From assembly GCF_001625215.2 (NCBI RefSeq), contig NC_030387.2, forward strand, positions 25,184,517 through 25,248,516: 64,000 nt of DNA. Reading direction: 5' to 3'. Position 1 is the stretch's first letter. Each line of letters starts with the position of its first letter. The DNA is from Daucus carota subsp. sativus. Lineage: Eukaryota > Streptophyta > Magnoliopsida > Apiales > Apiaceae. The position numbers were made by a program, and so were the translations under genes. Under the pieces are notes generated by a model that had not been told where the DNA came from, did not search any database, and saw only the letters and a list, made by a program, of their open reading frames with translations. Shown here piece after piece: positions 12,424 through 31,789 of the stretch.

Positions 12424-12735
12424 GGTTTTGCTTCATCAAATCCTTCGACGAAACAACATATGTGATGATCCATTAGTACGCATTAAACCTTATCAAATCC
12501 TTCGACAAACCAACATTCGTGATGATCCATTAGTACGCACTAAACCTTATCAAATCCTTCGACGAACCAACATTCGTGATGATCCATTAGTACACACTAA
12601 ACCTTATCAAATCCTTCGACGAACCAACATCCGTGATGATCTATCTTACCAAATCCTTCGACGAACCAACATCCGTGATGATCTATCTTACCAAATCCTT
12701 CGACGAACCAACATCCATGATGATCTATCTTATTG
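12424..12735 (+). repeat. Minisatellite: 57-bp then 42-bp tandem units
   Basis: The core CAAATCCTTCGACGAACCAA recurs six times, followed each time by a variant of CATTCGTGATGATC. The first units are about 57 bp and contain CATTAGTACGCACTAAACC; the last ones are about 42 bp and lack that insert. All units keep one reading frame, giving repeats of QILRRTNIRDD, but the best ATG (12419) has no other support as a gene. Confidence 0.75.
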
Positions 12736-12747
12736 TTTTATACAAAT

Positions 12748-12884
12748 GGTTCACTAATATGGGCGGATTAAAATATAATTTACTCTCTTTGCTTATTATT
12801 TTATAGGGTTCACTAATATGGGTGGATTATTGTCATAATTTACTCTCTTTGCTTGTTGTCTTAATCCGCCCATATTAGTGAACC
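12748..12884. repeat. Inverted repeat with 23-bp arms
   Basis: GGTTCACTAATATGGGCGG starts the left arm at 12748 and its complement ends at 12884. A third, direct copy with one change lies near 12807-12830, accompanied by repeats of TTTACTCTCTTTGCTT. It may be a small foldback remnant; the downstream 740 bp to SDRLK1 show nothing further. Confidence 0.55.
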
Positions 12885-13627
12885 CTTTGTTTCCTACAAG
12901 ATCCCTCTACCAATCCATACATGCAACTCCAAAAATTATACCATTCCTAAGTCGTGAGCATTTTTTGCTACGTGTCTTATTAAAACATCGTATCTTGTCG
13001 AAATTTCAGGACTATTTTCTAGTACTAGGCGAATACTTGCAAGTCAATCTTCAATCTGTATCCAATTGCTTGTCTTCACAGACCTCCCAAATTATGTTCT
13101 GTCAAAAGGGACGAATTCTTGACCTTTATATTTTAATTTATACTTTATCTTGCATTTAAACGTTAGTATCGAATAAAATCAATCTCCGTTTTGTATTTCT
13201 GTGGATTCCAGTTATCTTTAGTATCTACTGTTGATTGTGTTGTTATTTAAATTTATAAATTCCGCATTTCAGTTAACGGGATGTCAAGAATTCGAGTGTG
13301 GATGTGAGTAGTTATATTTCGAGATCACTCTATAATGATGTTGTTTATTGTCATTTATGATCTTAATGGTTTGTTTCATATTGATATAAACTATGGTACA
13401 GTTGTATAAACTATAGTACTGAATTGAATTCACTGTTGTAGATATATATCATGGTTCATTTTGTGTAGTTTATAATTTGTTGACCAAGTTTTGTGCACAT
13501 TAGACAAAAAATTAGGATAACTTGTAAAAAGAATGATCCATTTCTTTGAATCATTAGCATTATTTATCTTTATTAGAAACATGGCTCTCCCTGTTCATCA
13601 AGTATGCACTGCATCAGATTGTGAATT

Positions 13628-16969
<3,342 letters not shown>

Positions 16970-17451
16970 TGGTCAGTGTTTCAAAATTGTGTCCCAGACA
17001 TCTCTTCATCTGCAAGTAACCAAAATCTTTGACTTGTATGAAAATAATGCTATATAATGATCATCAATATAGCCTACAAACCATTTTCAGTTATAATAAG
17101 CATCAATATGAACTTGTATACATGTAGAACTGTACAAGTAAGAAATACAATATCGCAGTTAAAAGACTGTTTGTTTTTTTATCTTTAATGTTTTGTCTTT
17201 GTTCTATTAAGTTACTACTATATTATTAAGTTCTGGTTCATTTTCATGTTGGGATGACGATATCGTAGAGTGTTAAACTTATGCAAAGACTTTTGATAGT
17301 CTACTGCAAAGACTTTCCTGTCATGTTATCAACAAAAGATAAGTAGATGTGGTATGAAAAAATCTAATTTGCTGTTTAAGGTCGGCTGGTCTTTGAGTTT
17401 TATATGTTCAACTTCAACATATCGAGCATCTGATTGACTAGAAAGAGAGAA
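16970..17451. promoter_or_regulatory. Spacer between SDRLK1 and SDRLK2
   Basis: Only about 480 bp separate the SDRLK1 stop from the SDRLK2 ATG, so this must hold the SDRLK1 3' UTR and the SDRLK2 promoter. I see no individual control site I could defend. Confidence 0.4.
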
Positions 17452-20400
17452 ATGCATAGCCAGACGAGCTCTCAGACCATATTTCTACAATTTCTTTTTC
17501 TTCTTCTTCTTCTTCTTCAAACTTGCAGTTCCACCAGCATCATCACCTCAGATAAACCTCTAAGTGATGGCCATGTTTTGGTTTCTGCAAATGAAAGATT
17601 TGCTCTGGGATTTTTTAGCCCGGGAAATAGTAGCAGAAGATATGTGGGAATTTGGTACTATAAAATCTCTGTGCAAACGGTTGTTTGGGTTGCCAACAGG
17701 AATAGCCCTATTACAAATACATTTGGTGTTTTATCACTAGACAACACTGGAAATCTTGTTTTATTTGACAGCCAGAAGCCAGATGTTGTCATGTGGTCGA
17801 ATAATGTTTCAGACTCATCGTCTATGGTTATATCCAACTACACAGCCCAGCTCTTGGACACAGGGAATTTTGTGGTACCTGAAGAGAATAGTAAAAATGG
17901 TTTTGTGTGGCAGAGCTTTGATTTTCCAACAGACACTCAACTTCCGGACATGAAACTTGGAGTAAACCGTAGGTCCGGTCTCAACTGGTTCCTGACTTCT
18001 TGGAAGTCACCTGATAATCCTGCAATCGGGTCCTATTCACTTATGATTGATGATAACGGATCTCTACCTCAGTTGTTTCTGTATAGAGATGGGATTCCTT
18101 TTTGGCGCGGAGGACCTTTTAATGGAATTCGATGGAGTGGTGTGCCTGAGATGAATACTAGTAATTCCTTGTTCAGTGTGAAATACTTAGATAATTCTGA
18201 GGAGGTATCCCTAGAGTATAGCATGCGTAACGCCTCAATTATGTCGAGACTAGTTGTTATAGAGTCGACTCAGAGGATTGAAAGAAAAACATGGCACCAA
18301 GATGTCCAGAACTGGGATGACTTCTACCATGCCCCCAAGGACAACTGTGATTCTTTTAGTCATTGTGGTGAATTTGGTGACTGTAATAGTTCCAGTGCGG
18401 GTGACTACGAGTGCAAGTGTCTTCCAGGGTACGAGCCAAAGTCTCCCCGTGACTGGGACTTATGGGATAGCTCGCAAGGCTGCGTTCCAAAGCGAGAAGG
18501 CCTAATGTGTAAAAATGGGGAAGGATTCATAAAGCTGACTGAAGTGAAGCTACCAGACACAACTAAAACAAGGGTAGACAAGAACATGGATATTAAAGCC
18601 TGTGAAAACTTGTGTCTAAACAACTGCTCCTGCACGGGTTACTCCAGCGCTGATGTGAGTAGAGGAAGTTTCAGTGGATGCATTACATGGTATGATAAAC
18701 TGGTAGACTTGAAAGAGTATCCAAGTGGTGGCCAGGATTTCTATTTACGTGTGGATGCTGTCGAGTTAGGTATTCTCTTTTATAATGAGTAATCTTTGAA
18801 TGACAAAATGTTTAGAACATCATATTACAAATAATTGTTTCCTGTCAAGTCCTGCTGGTTCGTGAATGCTGATAACTTAACATGGTAACAGATTCAGATT
18901 AGCTCCTAGTAATCCGCTCTTTTCTTAACCAAGTCTTTGTCATATGCTGTATTTTTGCTTATTCTGATAACGAGTTTCCTTTTATGCTATGCGTCTACTT
19001 GCAAACTGAAGAAAGTTGGAAAGCCGGGGCCTCAGCTCCTACTACTCCTCCAGCTAAAAATTCAAAGAAGTCGAAGAGATTCCATGGCAACATCAAGGTC
19101 TTGGTTATTGTGCCGCTATGTGTTGCCATTTTGGTATTGCTTACTGTCACATATTGGTTAAAAATGAAGAAGACAGGTAATTTTTCCTGTAAGAATAAAG
19201 TTTTGTTCTATATTTGATCAATTTCCTGCACTCACCACATCATTGATCGTATTTATGAATAGTTCAGCGAAAGCAGAACTTAAGCCTGATCAGCAGTAAC
19301 ATTCATAAACACGCAATACCTGTCCTTGACTCTCCAACTGGAGAAGAGGACAACGAGATAGGGACAAGTACCACAGATGTGAGAATCTTTTCTCTGAGCA
19401 GTATAGTAGCTGCAACCGAAGATTTCTCCCTTTTGCACAAAGTTGGAGAAGGTGGTTTTGGTTCCGTGTACAAGGTACTCTACAGTTTGATCAATGCACT
19501 TGTTTGATTTGTATTAAATGTAAGTACAGGTATTATGCTCAAGATTCATCGCAATTTGCAGGGTAAATTGGATAACGGACAAGATATTGCGGTGAAAAGG
19601 TTGTCAAACATGTCAGGGCAAGGAATGAAGGAATTTAGAAATGAGGTTACGTTGATAGCAAAACTTCAGCACAGAAATCTTGTCAGACTTTTTGGATACT
19701 GCACTCAAAAGGAAGAGAAAATGTTAATATATGAGTACTTGCCAAACAAGGGCTTGGATTGCTTTCTTTTTGGTATGATTGAGCCTGAATCTTTGAATTT
19801 AGATGGTATATTTATCATCATAGTAATGACCTGTTTTAATTATACTGTTCTGAGTTTAAGTTACTGTTAATTTTGTTTAGATGAAGAGAAAAAATGCATG
19901 CTTGATTGGGGGAAACGGTTTGATATAGCTCTGGGCATAGCACGGGGAATGGTATATCTTCATCACGATTCAAGATTACGAATCATTCACAGGGATTTGA
20001 AAGCAAGTAATGTTTTACTAGATGCCAACTTGAAACCAAAAATATCAGACTTCGCCACTTCGGTATGGCTAGAATAGTTGGAAGTGATCAAATTGAAGAA
20101 ACGACAAGGAGAGTGGTTGGAACATAGTTCGTATCACTTTCACTTATTTATATCAAATTGAATGATGAGGGAACTCAAACCTTCACCATTTCCTAACTAA
20201 CCTGAATAAGTAACTTTGACAATTCTATGTTGCAGTGGTTATATGTCACCAGAGTATGCAATGGAAGGACATTTTTCTATAAAGTCCGACGTTTTTAGCT
20301 TTGGAGTTCTACTATTGGAGATCATCACAGGAAGAAAAAACAGCAGCTATTATACCGAAGACACAGTTAATTTAATTGGACATGTAAGTATCAAACATTT

Positions 20401-20785
20401 GTACGCTGTTGACGTGAAATCAGAACATGTTGCATTAGTTATTCATGAAATGTCCTGTAAATAATTTCTCCCAGGTTTGGGATCTTTGGAAGGAATCTAG
20501 AGTTATGGAGATAGTTGATAAGGCGCTTGGTGAATCACATGATCATGATCCTCAGATATTAAGATGTTTTCATATAGGACTATTGTGTGTGCAAGAATCT
20601 GCTACTGCAAGACCAAGTATGTCAGAAGTGGTGTCATGTTATGCAATGAGATAAGTCTTCCACCTCCTGGCCACGCTGCGTTTATATTTAGAACATCAGA
20701 TAGAGGTCCTACAAGCACGAGTTCTACCAGTGTTGGAGCCATTTCTAACAATGAGCTCACAATTAGCACAGTTAAAGGTCGCTAA
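17452..20785 (+). pseudogene. SDRLK2: S-domain receptor kinase, two frameshifts
   Basis: Same seven-exon plan: 17452-18769, 19054-19176, 19263-19474, 19562-19772, 19881-20126, 20236-20383, 20475-20785. The start is the ATG of MHSQTSS, followed by a long leucine-rich signal peptide. Ectodomain, membrane segment and kinase N-lobe are intact (GEGGFG, IAVK, HRDLK). Exon 5 is 246 nt instead of 238: the DFG codons read GACTTCGCCACTTCGG (20048-20063) where relatives have one GACTTCGG-type copy, causing a stop at 20075-20077 after about 686 aa. Exon 7 has lost one base near 20634 (GTGGTGTCATG against GTGGTGTTTATG). Any product would be a receptor with a full ectodomain and a kinase cut at the DFG motif. 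All splice sites remain usable, so the damage is probably recent. Confidence 0.92.
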
Positions 20786-21620
20786 GTCTCATTCAACTTG
20801 GCGACACTTGAGCATTAAGAACACATATGTCTGTTGTAGTTACCGCCCAATAGTTTTGTGTAGTTTAGACATGATTATGGCATAGCTTTGTTCATCAATA
20901 AGCAAAGTACTGTACTTCAGGATTTTTATAGGCCCGTAAACAATTTAGATTGTAAAACTATAGCGTTTTGTGGATATATATAAGTTATGACTTGTGCCAT
21001 TGGAGATGCTTAAAATTCTACCAAGCAGTAGACCATGTCAGAAGGAGACCTCTAGGAAGCTATCAATTTTGGAGTAATTATGAACATGACGAATCATCAG
21101 CCTTTTATAGTTGATCAAGTCACTGCCACGAGGGAAATTTTTCACAAATACTTTACAGAGCATAGATATGTATTACAAGTACAGTTTTCAAACACAGTAA
21201 ACATGAAATCCAAGTGCTGAAACTTCTTCATCTGATGATGTATTGGCATTAAACTTGATGGACATGATGACCAACTTGCACATCTGTCCTTGTTGCCCCG
21301 AACATTAAATCAGATACTAATATCACTATGTGATGTTCCAATCTATCTAATTAAGGCTTCACAACGGTTGCACATACATATTCAGAAGATGCTAAAGAGA
21401 TTCAAATGCAAACACAACACGAAACATACAATACTGCAGTGTAATTTTCTCATCTGCACCACTCGTTTACATCCACTTATCTGTGACCGCGTCATTAGGC
21501 CCCTTTTCCATTATATAAAGGCGACGCATAAATATTTTTTGGTTGAAAATAACTTGCAACCGAACATGATCACTTGAGAGTACTTGATCACAGAAAAAAT
21601 TTGCTTTTAGTGTCTGATAA
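20786..21620. other. SDRLK2-SDRLK3 spacer
   Basis: Contains the SDRLK2 3' flank and presumptive SDRLK3 promoter. The short ORFs here lack domains. No repeat or transposon terminus is clear. Confidence 0.4.
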
Positions 21621-25172
<3,552 letters not shown>

Positions 25173-25755
25173 ATCTCAAGGTAAGAAGTGAACCATTTTT
25201 TCGGATTTTGCACTGAGAATTCGCCTGCTTTTTGTAGTCCCCTGCTGGCAGCTGCTGATCTTACTCTTGAACTGCCTGAGATTTTGCAATTGTATTATAA
25301 GGTGCAGTTGGTATCAGAAATCACCAAATGTATAAAATAATTACCGAGTGTGTGATATATCTAGAGTGGATTTTGTATACATATAGGTCTAGGAAATTGT
25401 TTGTACGTGTTAATGATACTAGCAGGTGCATGAAGTACTTATAGTTGAAAATTATGATAGATCAAATGTGTGATTTTGTTGCAGCGAGAATTCTTATTGT
25501 TCGAATCTTGTTGGATCCATCGCTTGATGCTGCTACAATATCACATTATCACGCAGAATAAGGAGATTGATACACATTCAAGAACTCATAATGTAAACCT
25601 GGAGATGAACTGTTTTACCATTGAAGAGTCAGTTCTGAAGGATGGGATGTATTGTCCGTTTTTTTTTACATTTTTCATCTTCTTACAATAGTGTAAAATT
25701 GGACTCACAAAATTTGAAAATATATTAAAAAGTTTGACTTAACTTTTGAAAAATG
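25173..25755. other. SDRLK3 3' flank
   Basis: The first few hundred bases are likely 3' UTR. No further gene is supported. Confidence 0.35.
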
Positions 25756-26036
25756 CATAGAGCATCTGCAACTCCAAAAACCCTCGGCTAAAATTTCCTA
25801 GATGGCATCGGCACTTATAGAGATTATCTAAAAATTATACAACTCCAACCCTTCATCCCCTCAGCAAAAAATATAGCCAACCATATTTGGTTGGCTATAT
25901 TTGTCGACCAAGTGCACTCTTAGGTATAATTTACACAAGCACAATTATAAATAATTTCATTGGAGCATATACATGTCCCCTTAGCCAAAAATTTACATAA
26001 TCAATTTAGCCAACTATTATACATATCCTTTTGGAG
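25756..26036. mobile_element. GAGCATCTGCAACTCC-type MITE
   Basis: Left end AGAGCATCTGCAACTCCAAA and right end ATATCCTTTTGGAGATGTT are inverted relatives; the same terminus family occurs at 3.7-4.3 kb and 54.4-55.0 kb. Confidence 0.5.
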
Positions 26037-26705
26037 ATGTTAAATGAGTCGAGCCGAGCCGAACTCTTAAGTGCTCGTGTATCGTTTGTTAAAAAATTAG
26101 CGAACTCGAGCTCGAGCTTGGATGGAGCCAAAAATATTGTTTGAGCATCGACTCATTAAGTAATAACTCTGTTCACGATCGGCTCGCGAACCGCTCACGA
26201 ACATGTCTCACGAGCTTTTGCTCACGAACCGCTCATTAACATACGCTCACGAACATGTCTCGCGTATTTTTGGTCACCAATCGGTCATTAATTTTGTTCA
26301 CGAGCTTGTTTAATAAACTTGATAACGAGCTAGCTTATGCTCCTAAATTTATTTACGAACTTGTTTGTTATTTAATTTAATTAAAAATATAAATTAAAAT
26401 TCTAACAATATTTTAATTTATACTCTAAGGAATCATAAATTCATAATAAACAATGTTCACGAGCTAGTTCACGAACTACGCTCCTGAGCCAAATTCACGA
26501 ACCATGTTCACAAACTCATAATTCGAACTTGTTCGCGAACTATCGAGTCGAATTCTACTATGCTCAAGTTCAGCTCGTTTATAAAACGAAACTTAAAATT
26601 GTGCTCAAGATCGACTCGTTTATGAATCGAACCGAGTTCGAACCGAGCTTTTTTCGAACCGAACACCAAGCGGTTATCGAGCATATCAACTCATTTACAG
26701 CCCTA
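26037..26705. mobile_element. hAT-like element rich in GAGCCGAGC/GAACTCG
   Basis: Left TTAAATGAGTCGAGCCGAGC and right CAACTCATTTACAGCCC are inverted. The interior is dense in ACGAGCT, GAACCG and CTCACGAAC variants on both strands, a familiar non-autonomous repeat type in plants. It abuts the preceding MITE. Confidence 0.5.
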
Positions 26706-27590
26706 TTTATAATGTGTAGTAACTTTTAATACACGTGTTTGTTTTGATTTCACAACTTAATGGATATAATAAATAATAAATATTTTTAATTATTTTTAAA
26801 TGATTATTTACATTTTTGCAAAATTGATTTTTAAAAAATAACTAAATTTTCTTAGGATTTTCAACTTCTAGCTTATAAGCCGAAAGTCGACTTGTAAATT
26901 CTTTATGATATAAATAAGCTATTTTTGATGGGTAGTGCTACATGCATAAAATTGGGGTACATAATATTGCATAAAATGATATGGCAATTGAGGTGGAAAA
27001 TTTTAATTGGTGCTATTAATACATAGGTTAACACATATTCATTCTGCGAATGTTTTTTTATCCAATTATACATCGAGCCTTTTCCATTTTTGATACACAA
27101 GTCTAGAACTTTGAAACTGTCAGCCAAACACATACAAAGATATTTTCAAAAGATATGGTTGCTGTGATCGGAGATTTTGAATCCACATCCGCCACTTCCA
27201 CAGTGCCTATATCCACTTGTATTGTCAACTTGTTTGATCCAGTTAAGCTCATTAACTTGCCATTTTTAATTTCCCATTTATAACTCTACCGAGGACGCCA
27301 CCTAGTGGGCTCTGGGCTATAGCGCGCTCTTGCTTACCGAACAAGAAGATAATGTTCGGGGGTTTCTTGTATATTGTATGTTATGACAGCATTAAGTTAT
27401 CTGTTCTTGGGGTCATGGATGGCTGTGGACTGGTTAACTGGCCTATGGTTTTCTGACTGTTGGATGCATATCCAGCAGTCAGGATCAGCGCTTTTTAACC
27501 GCTAGATGGGGATAGTACCCCTGTTCTTGTTGCCGACAATACATTCATCCCACCCTGAGTTTGCAATGGTAAAACACTACTGTCCACAAT
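26706..27590. other. Spacer left of the Mutator-like element
   Basis: About 0.9 kb with no gene or repeat I can define. Confidence 0.35.
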
Positions 27591-27600
27591 GACAAACTCA

Positions 27601-27707
27601 GGCTCCGTTTCATTTTTAACCAATTTGTTCAATCACTTTTCAAAACTAACCAGTTTTTTTTTAGTTTTCAAAACTAACCAGTCTAATTCATTCGAAAAAT
27701 GGCGACC
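27601..27707 (+). repeat. Left terminal inverted repeat of the MULE
   Basis: Contains two copies of CAAAACTAACCAGT followed by AATTCATTCGAAAAATGG. Pairs with 34820-34927. Confidence 0.9.
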
Positions 27708-28062
27708 TGGACGAATTTTTTTTTACAATAAGGGGCGCCCTACGAAACGGCGACCCAAACATAAAAACTTCCCCGTAGGGGTCGCGTTTTTAAAGGGCGT
27801 CCCAAGGTTTATAAATGGTGTACCCTAGTCAGCCTCACGCATAAAACAGAGGCAGAAAAAACAAGTTCAGCCGAGTGAAGGAAGAGGCGGCTGGCCGAAA
27901 GAAAAAGAGAGCAGCTGGTTGGAACGGAAATTAGGGAGGAGAGGATCGTCAAGATCAGAAAAAGAAGGAGAGGGTCACCAGAAATCTGATTTCAAGCTTC
28001 AAAATCAACCCCGATTAGCACTAATTTGAAGGTATTAACCTAATCTTCTCTCAAAAATAGTG

Positions 28063-28122
<60 letters not shown>

Positions 28123-28256
28123 GCTTTCATTTTGATTAATTTTTTGTATGATATGGTAGATTTTGCATGATTGAGGCTTGAGATTTGATATGAGATGTGA
28201 TATGGATTTTTGAAATTTGAAATAGTTTAATAATTTTGAGATTTATGTTTGAAACT

Positions 28257-29329
28257 AAGGGTAATTTTTAGGAATTTTGAAATTAGATCTTTAGGCTAAT
28301 TTCATGATTTTAAGATTTTGTGGTTAGAAATTAATAAAATAATGTTGGAAAAAGTCAAAATAAGCATAATTTAAAATCTAAATTAAAAATTTTAACATAA
28401 TTCGAATTAATATATAGATATAATATTAAAAATTTTAACATAATTCGAATTAATAAAATAATGTTGGAAAAAAGTCAAAATAAGCATAATTTAATAATTT
28501 AGAGATTTATGTTTGGAATTAAGGGTACTTGTTAAGAATTTCTAAATTGGATCTTTAGTCTAAGTTCATGATTTTAGGATTTTAAGATTTTTAAATTCGA
28601 ATTAAAATATACGAATATAATATACAAATATAATATATTTGGAATAAATATATTAAATATAATAATCGAATTAAAATATATATAAATGTTAATATTCGAA
28701 TATAATATATTAAAATATTAACATATAATATAAACATGTAATATTCGAATATAATAAATTAAAATATGAATATAATATTCATAATAAAATATGAACATAT
28801 GATATAAACATGTAATATTCGAATATATATATATATATATAAATAAAATATTCGAATTAATATAAAACTATAAAATTGGAATTAATATATATATGGGATT
28901 TGATATGAAATTTAGGAATTTGAAATAGTTTAATAATTTAGAGATTTATGTTTGAAATTAAGGGTACTTGTTATGAATTTCTAAATTGGATCTTTAGGCT
29001 AAGTTCATGATTTTAGGATTTTAAGATTTTTTAAATTCGAATTAAAATAAAAATATTTTAAAAATTTATATGCTATAATATACGAATATAATATATTTGG
29101 AATAAAAATATTAAATATAATAATCAAATTAAAATATATATAAATGTTAATATTCGAATATAATATATTAAAATATTAACATATAATATAAACATGTCAT
29201 ATTCGAATATAATAAATTAAAATATGAATATGATATTCATAAAAAAATATGAACATATATAAATACATTATTTGAATTAAATTATCCAAAAATATAAATA
29301 TATCGAAAAAAATCACTTTTAACATATTC

Positions 29330-29368
<39 letters not shown>

Positions 29369-29540
29369 TCGAATTAATATAAAACTATAAAATTGGAATT
29401 AATATATATATGGGATTTGATATGAAATTTAGAAATTTGAAATAGTTTAATAATTTAGAGATTTATGTTTGAAATTAAGGGTACTTGTTAAGAATTTCTA
29501 AATTGGATCTTTAGGCTAAGTTCATGATTTTAGGGTTTTA
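28257..29540 (+). repeat. Long-period direct repeats with TA microsatellites
   Basis: The block containing AAGGGTACTTGTTAAGAATT starts near 28257 (diverged), 28521, 28960 and 29477, so spacing grows from 264 to 439 to 517 bp. TA runs lie at about 28067-28120, 28826-28842 and 29335-29362. The repeats form the upstream region of the plant mobile domain gene and may act as its promoter or as replication-slippage debris. Confidence 0.7.
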
Positions 29541-29587
29541 AGATTTTTTAAATTCGAATTAAAATTGAAATTTATTTGTTGGCGCAG

Positions 29588-31522
29588 ATGGATCCCGTAG
29601 TTTACCGTCCCGGCCCAGTCAATGGCAACTTGTTGACATTGCAGAAGGATCACAGGTCCGAGGCGGTGTGGAACAGGAGAGAGGTAATGACCTGACTTAT
29701 TGCTATTTATTAGAATAAAACGTCTGCTTTATGATAAACTACTGACACATTTTGCATTTTAATTGTGCCAGGCACCGGAGGATTTGAGAGTGAGGGGCAA
29801 CTTCGGTGAATATTGGAACACAGTTAAAAATAACCGGCCGCATGACTCGATAGTGACTACCATCACGGCCGCAGGTTTCGGATGGATTTTCAGGCTGGGG
29901 AAGGTCAGGCATGACAGGGGGGTGATCACAGCCTTCATTGAGAGGTGGCGTCCAGAGACGCACACTTTCCACTTATCATTTGGCGAAGCCACCATCACAC
30001 TGGAGGATGTTCATCACATTCTCGGCTTACGGACCACTGGCCGACCACTTATCCTGCACGGGTACACCTCCACTCCAGCTCAGATGGTGGCTTTGGTACG
30101 GGATTTACTTGGACTGGCTCCTGAGACCGATGATTTGAGGAAGGACAACTTGAAGATCCAGTGGTTGATTACACACTTTGGCAGATGTCACCAGTTGGAC
30201 GAGTCGGCTGAGGATTTTGGTGCGTAGTTTATCTTTCACATTAGGGCACACCTACTTTGTGTGATCGGATCGTTGTTTCCTAGTGGCAGCGGGAACTATG
30301 TGCAGCTAAGCCTTCTTCGGTTACTAGATGACCTGGAGAGCCTGGGTGGTTATAGTTGGGGTAGTGATGTTCTTTCCTACACATACAGGAAGATGTGTGA
30401 TGCGAGCAGAGGAGTCAAAATCGACTTCACTGGGTATGCCACATTACTTCAGGTACGCATGAAAGTACCCTCTTTAATCCCATTACTGTCATTTAGTTTT
30501 AACAAATTGTCTTCCCATACAACTTGATGTGCAAATTTATGTACTTAAATACCAGGTGTGGATATACGAGCGGTTCCCTACGATAGCTCCACAGCACAGG
30601 TCTCAACCCCAGTTCACTTACCCACTTGCGCTTAGGTATGTAATATGCTACTCTTCTCATAAACACATTCAATTATTGCACATGCACTACTTCTCGTCTT
30701 TAATCTAAACATTTTGTTGTAGGTGGGTGGCTTCAGTTACCCGTACTCAGGTGCCGCACATGGGTGTGGAACAGTTTTTGTGGTGGCCGTATGCAGCTTT
30801 AGATGATGAGTTTCAGTCCGATCAGACATTGTACTTGCGGTGGACAGCTCCCACGCCTTTGATGTACATGGCATATGTCGAGTGGTGTTATACTGACAGG
30901 GTGACGAGGCAGTTTGGGTTCGTTCAGGACATACCCACATCCTCCCCACGTAGGAATCATCAGGAGTTGCACGACGTCGTCAACGAGTCCATTGACTGGC
31001 AGGGCGCCAGGGAGACATACATTCATTTTTGGGATACGTCCCTTGACCGAGCTATGACATCTCCTCCATTCATTTTGGGCAATGGTTGCTCTCCCACATA
31101 CATGCCTTGGTACCTCCAGGTTACATGTAGATACATGGTTAACCCAATATTCTGGGGTAGAGCGGATGCTTTTCAGGGGACACAGGGCGCCACACAGTCA
31201 TTGGTAAACAACTTTCTTATTAAGTTTTTTTACTGTCTTCCACAATTACTTTTGTTCTACTGCATATGTTATGTCATTTAGAATGTATTCTCGGCCTGAC
31301 TTTTCTTTGCATGTTTATGTTTAGTAACAGGAGGAGTAGCTTCTAGAGGTGGACTCTGCCATTGACCCTGCTGCTCCCGATCTTAATCGGGCACAGAGTC
31401 TGCTACAGGGGGTGATTGCTCGTGTCAGGGGTCACCGAGGCCCTCCGACACGCAGAGGTCGGCGTCCTGTCACACCAGTTGAGCTGGAGCCTGGCACTTA
31501 CTACACTCATGTGGCCAGATAG
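29588..31522 (+). pseudogene. MAIN-like plant mobile domain gene with in-frame TAG
   Basis: Exons by frame and splice sites: 29588-29683, 29772-30452, 30556-30635, 30723-31203, then from 31331 (or 31340) to TAG at 31520. The protein (about 500 aa) starts MDPVVYRPGP and has the hallmark block FIERWRPETHTFHL followed by ITLEDVHHILGLRTTGRPL, plus WPYAALDDEF and YMPWYL further on. This matches the plant mobile domain of MAIN/MAIL1 proteins, also found in transposons. MAIN-type host proteins act in the nucleus in silencing and genome stability; the transposon versions have unknown roles. An in-frame TAG at 30225-30227 interrupts exon 2; a second TAG at 31337-31339 is avoidable with a nearby acceptor. 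A proline-rich tail seems to continue to about 31850 in other frames. Confidence 0.8.
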
Positions 31523-31789
31523 GGATGCACGGGGTCCTTCAGGGGCGGGGGAATGGCCCCGTTGGCCCGAGGTGGCAACTGAGACTGCAGGGGATGACTA
31601 CGTAGGTGGTGAAAGTGGTTTTGCGGTGAATTTAGAGGATGACGAGGACACCTCTCCTACTGGTGGGCACACACAACTCCTCCACTTCAGGAGTCATACC
31701 ACCAGTTTGCTGATCGAGATGTTTATCGTCCTGACATGTCATTCCTGGCCGATCAGTACACCACACCTCCGCTACAGGCCCCGGTCCCG

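Noticed and set aside
12404-12757. 117-codon ORF with repeated QILRRTNIRDD
   Set aside because: It is the translation of a minisatellite and begins at a TTG; there is no domain, splice or promoter support.
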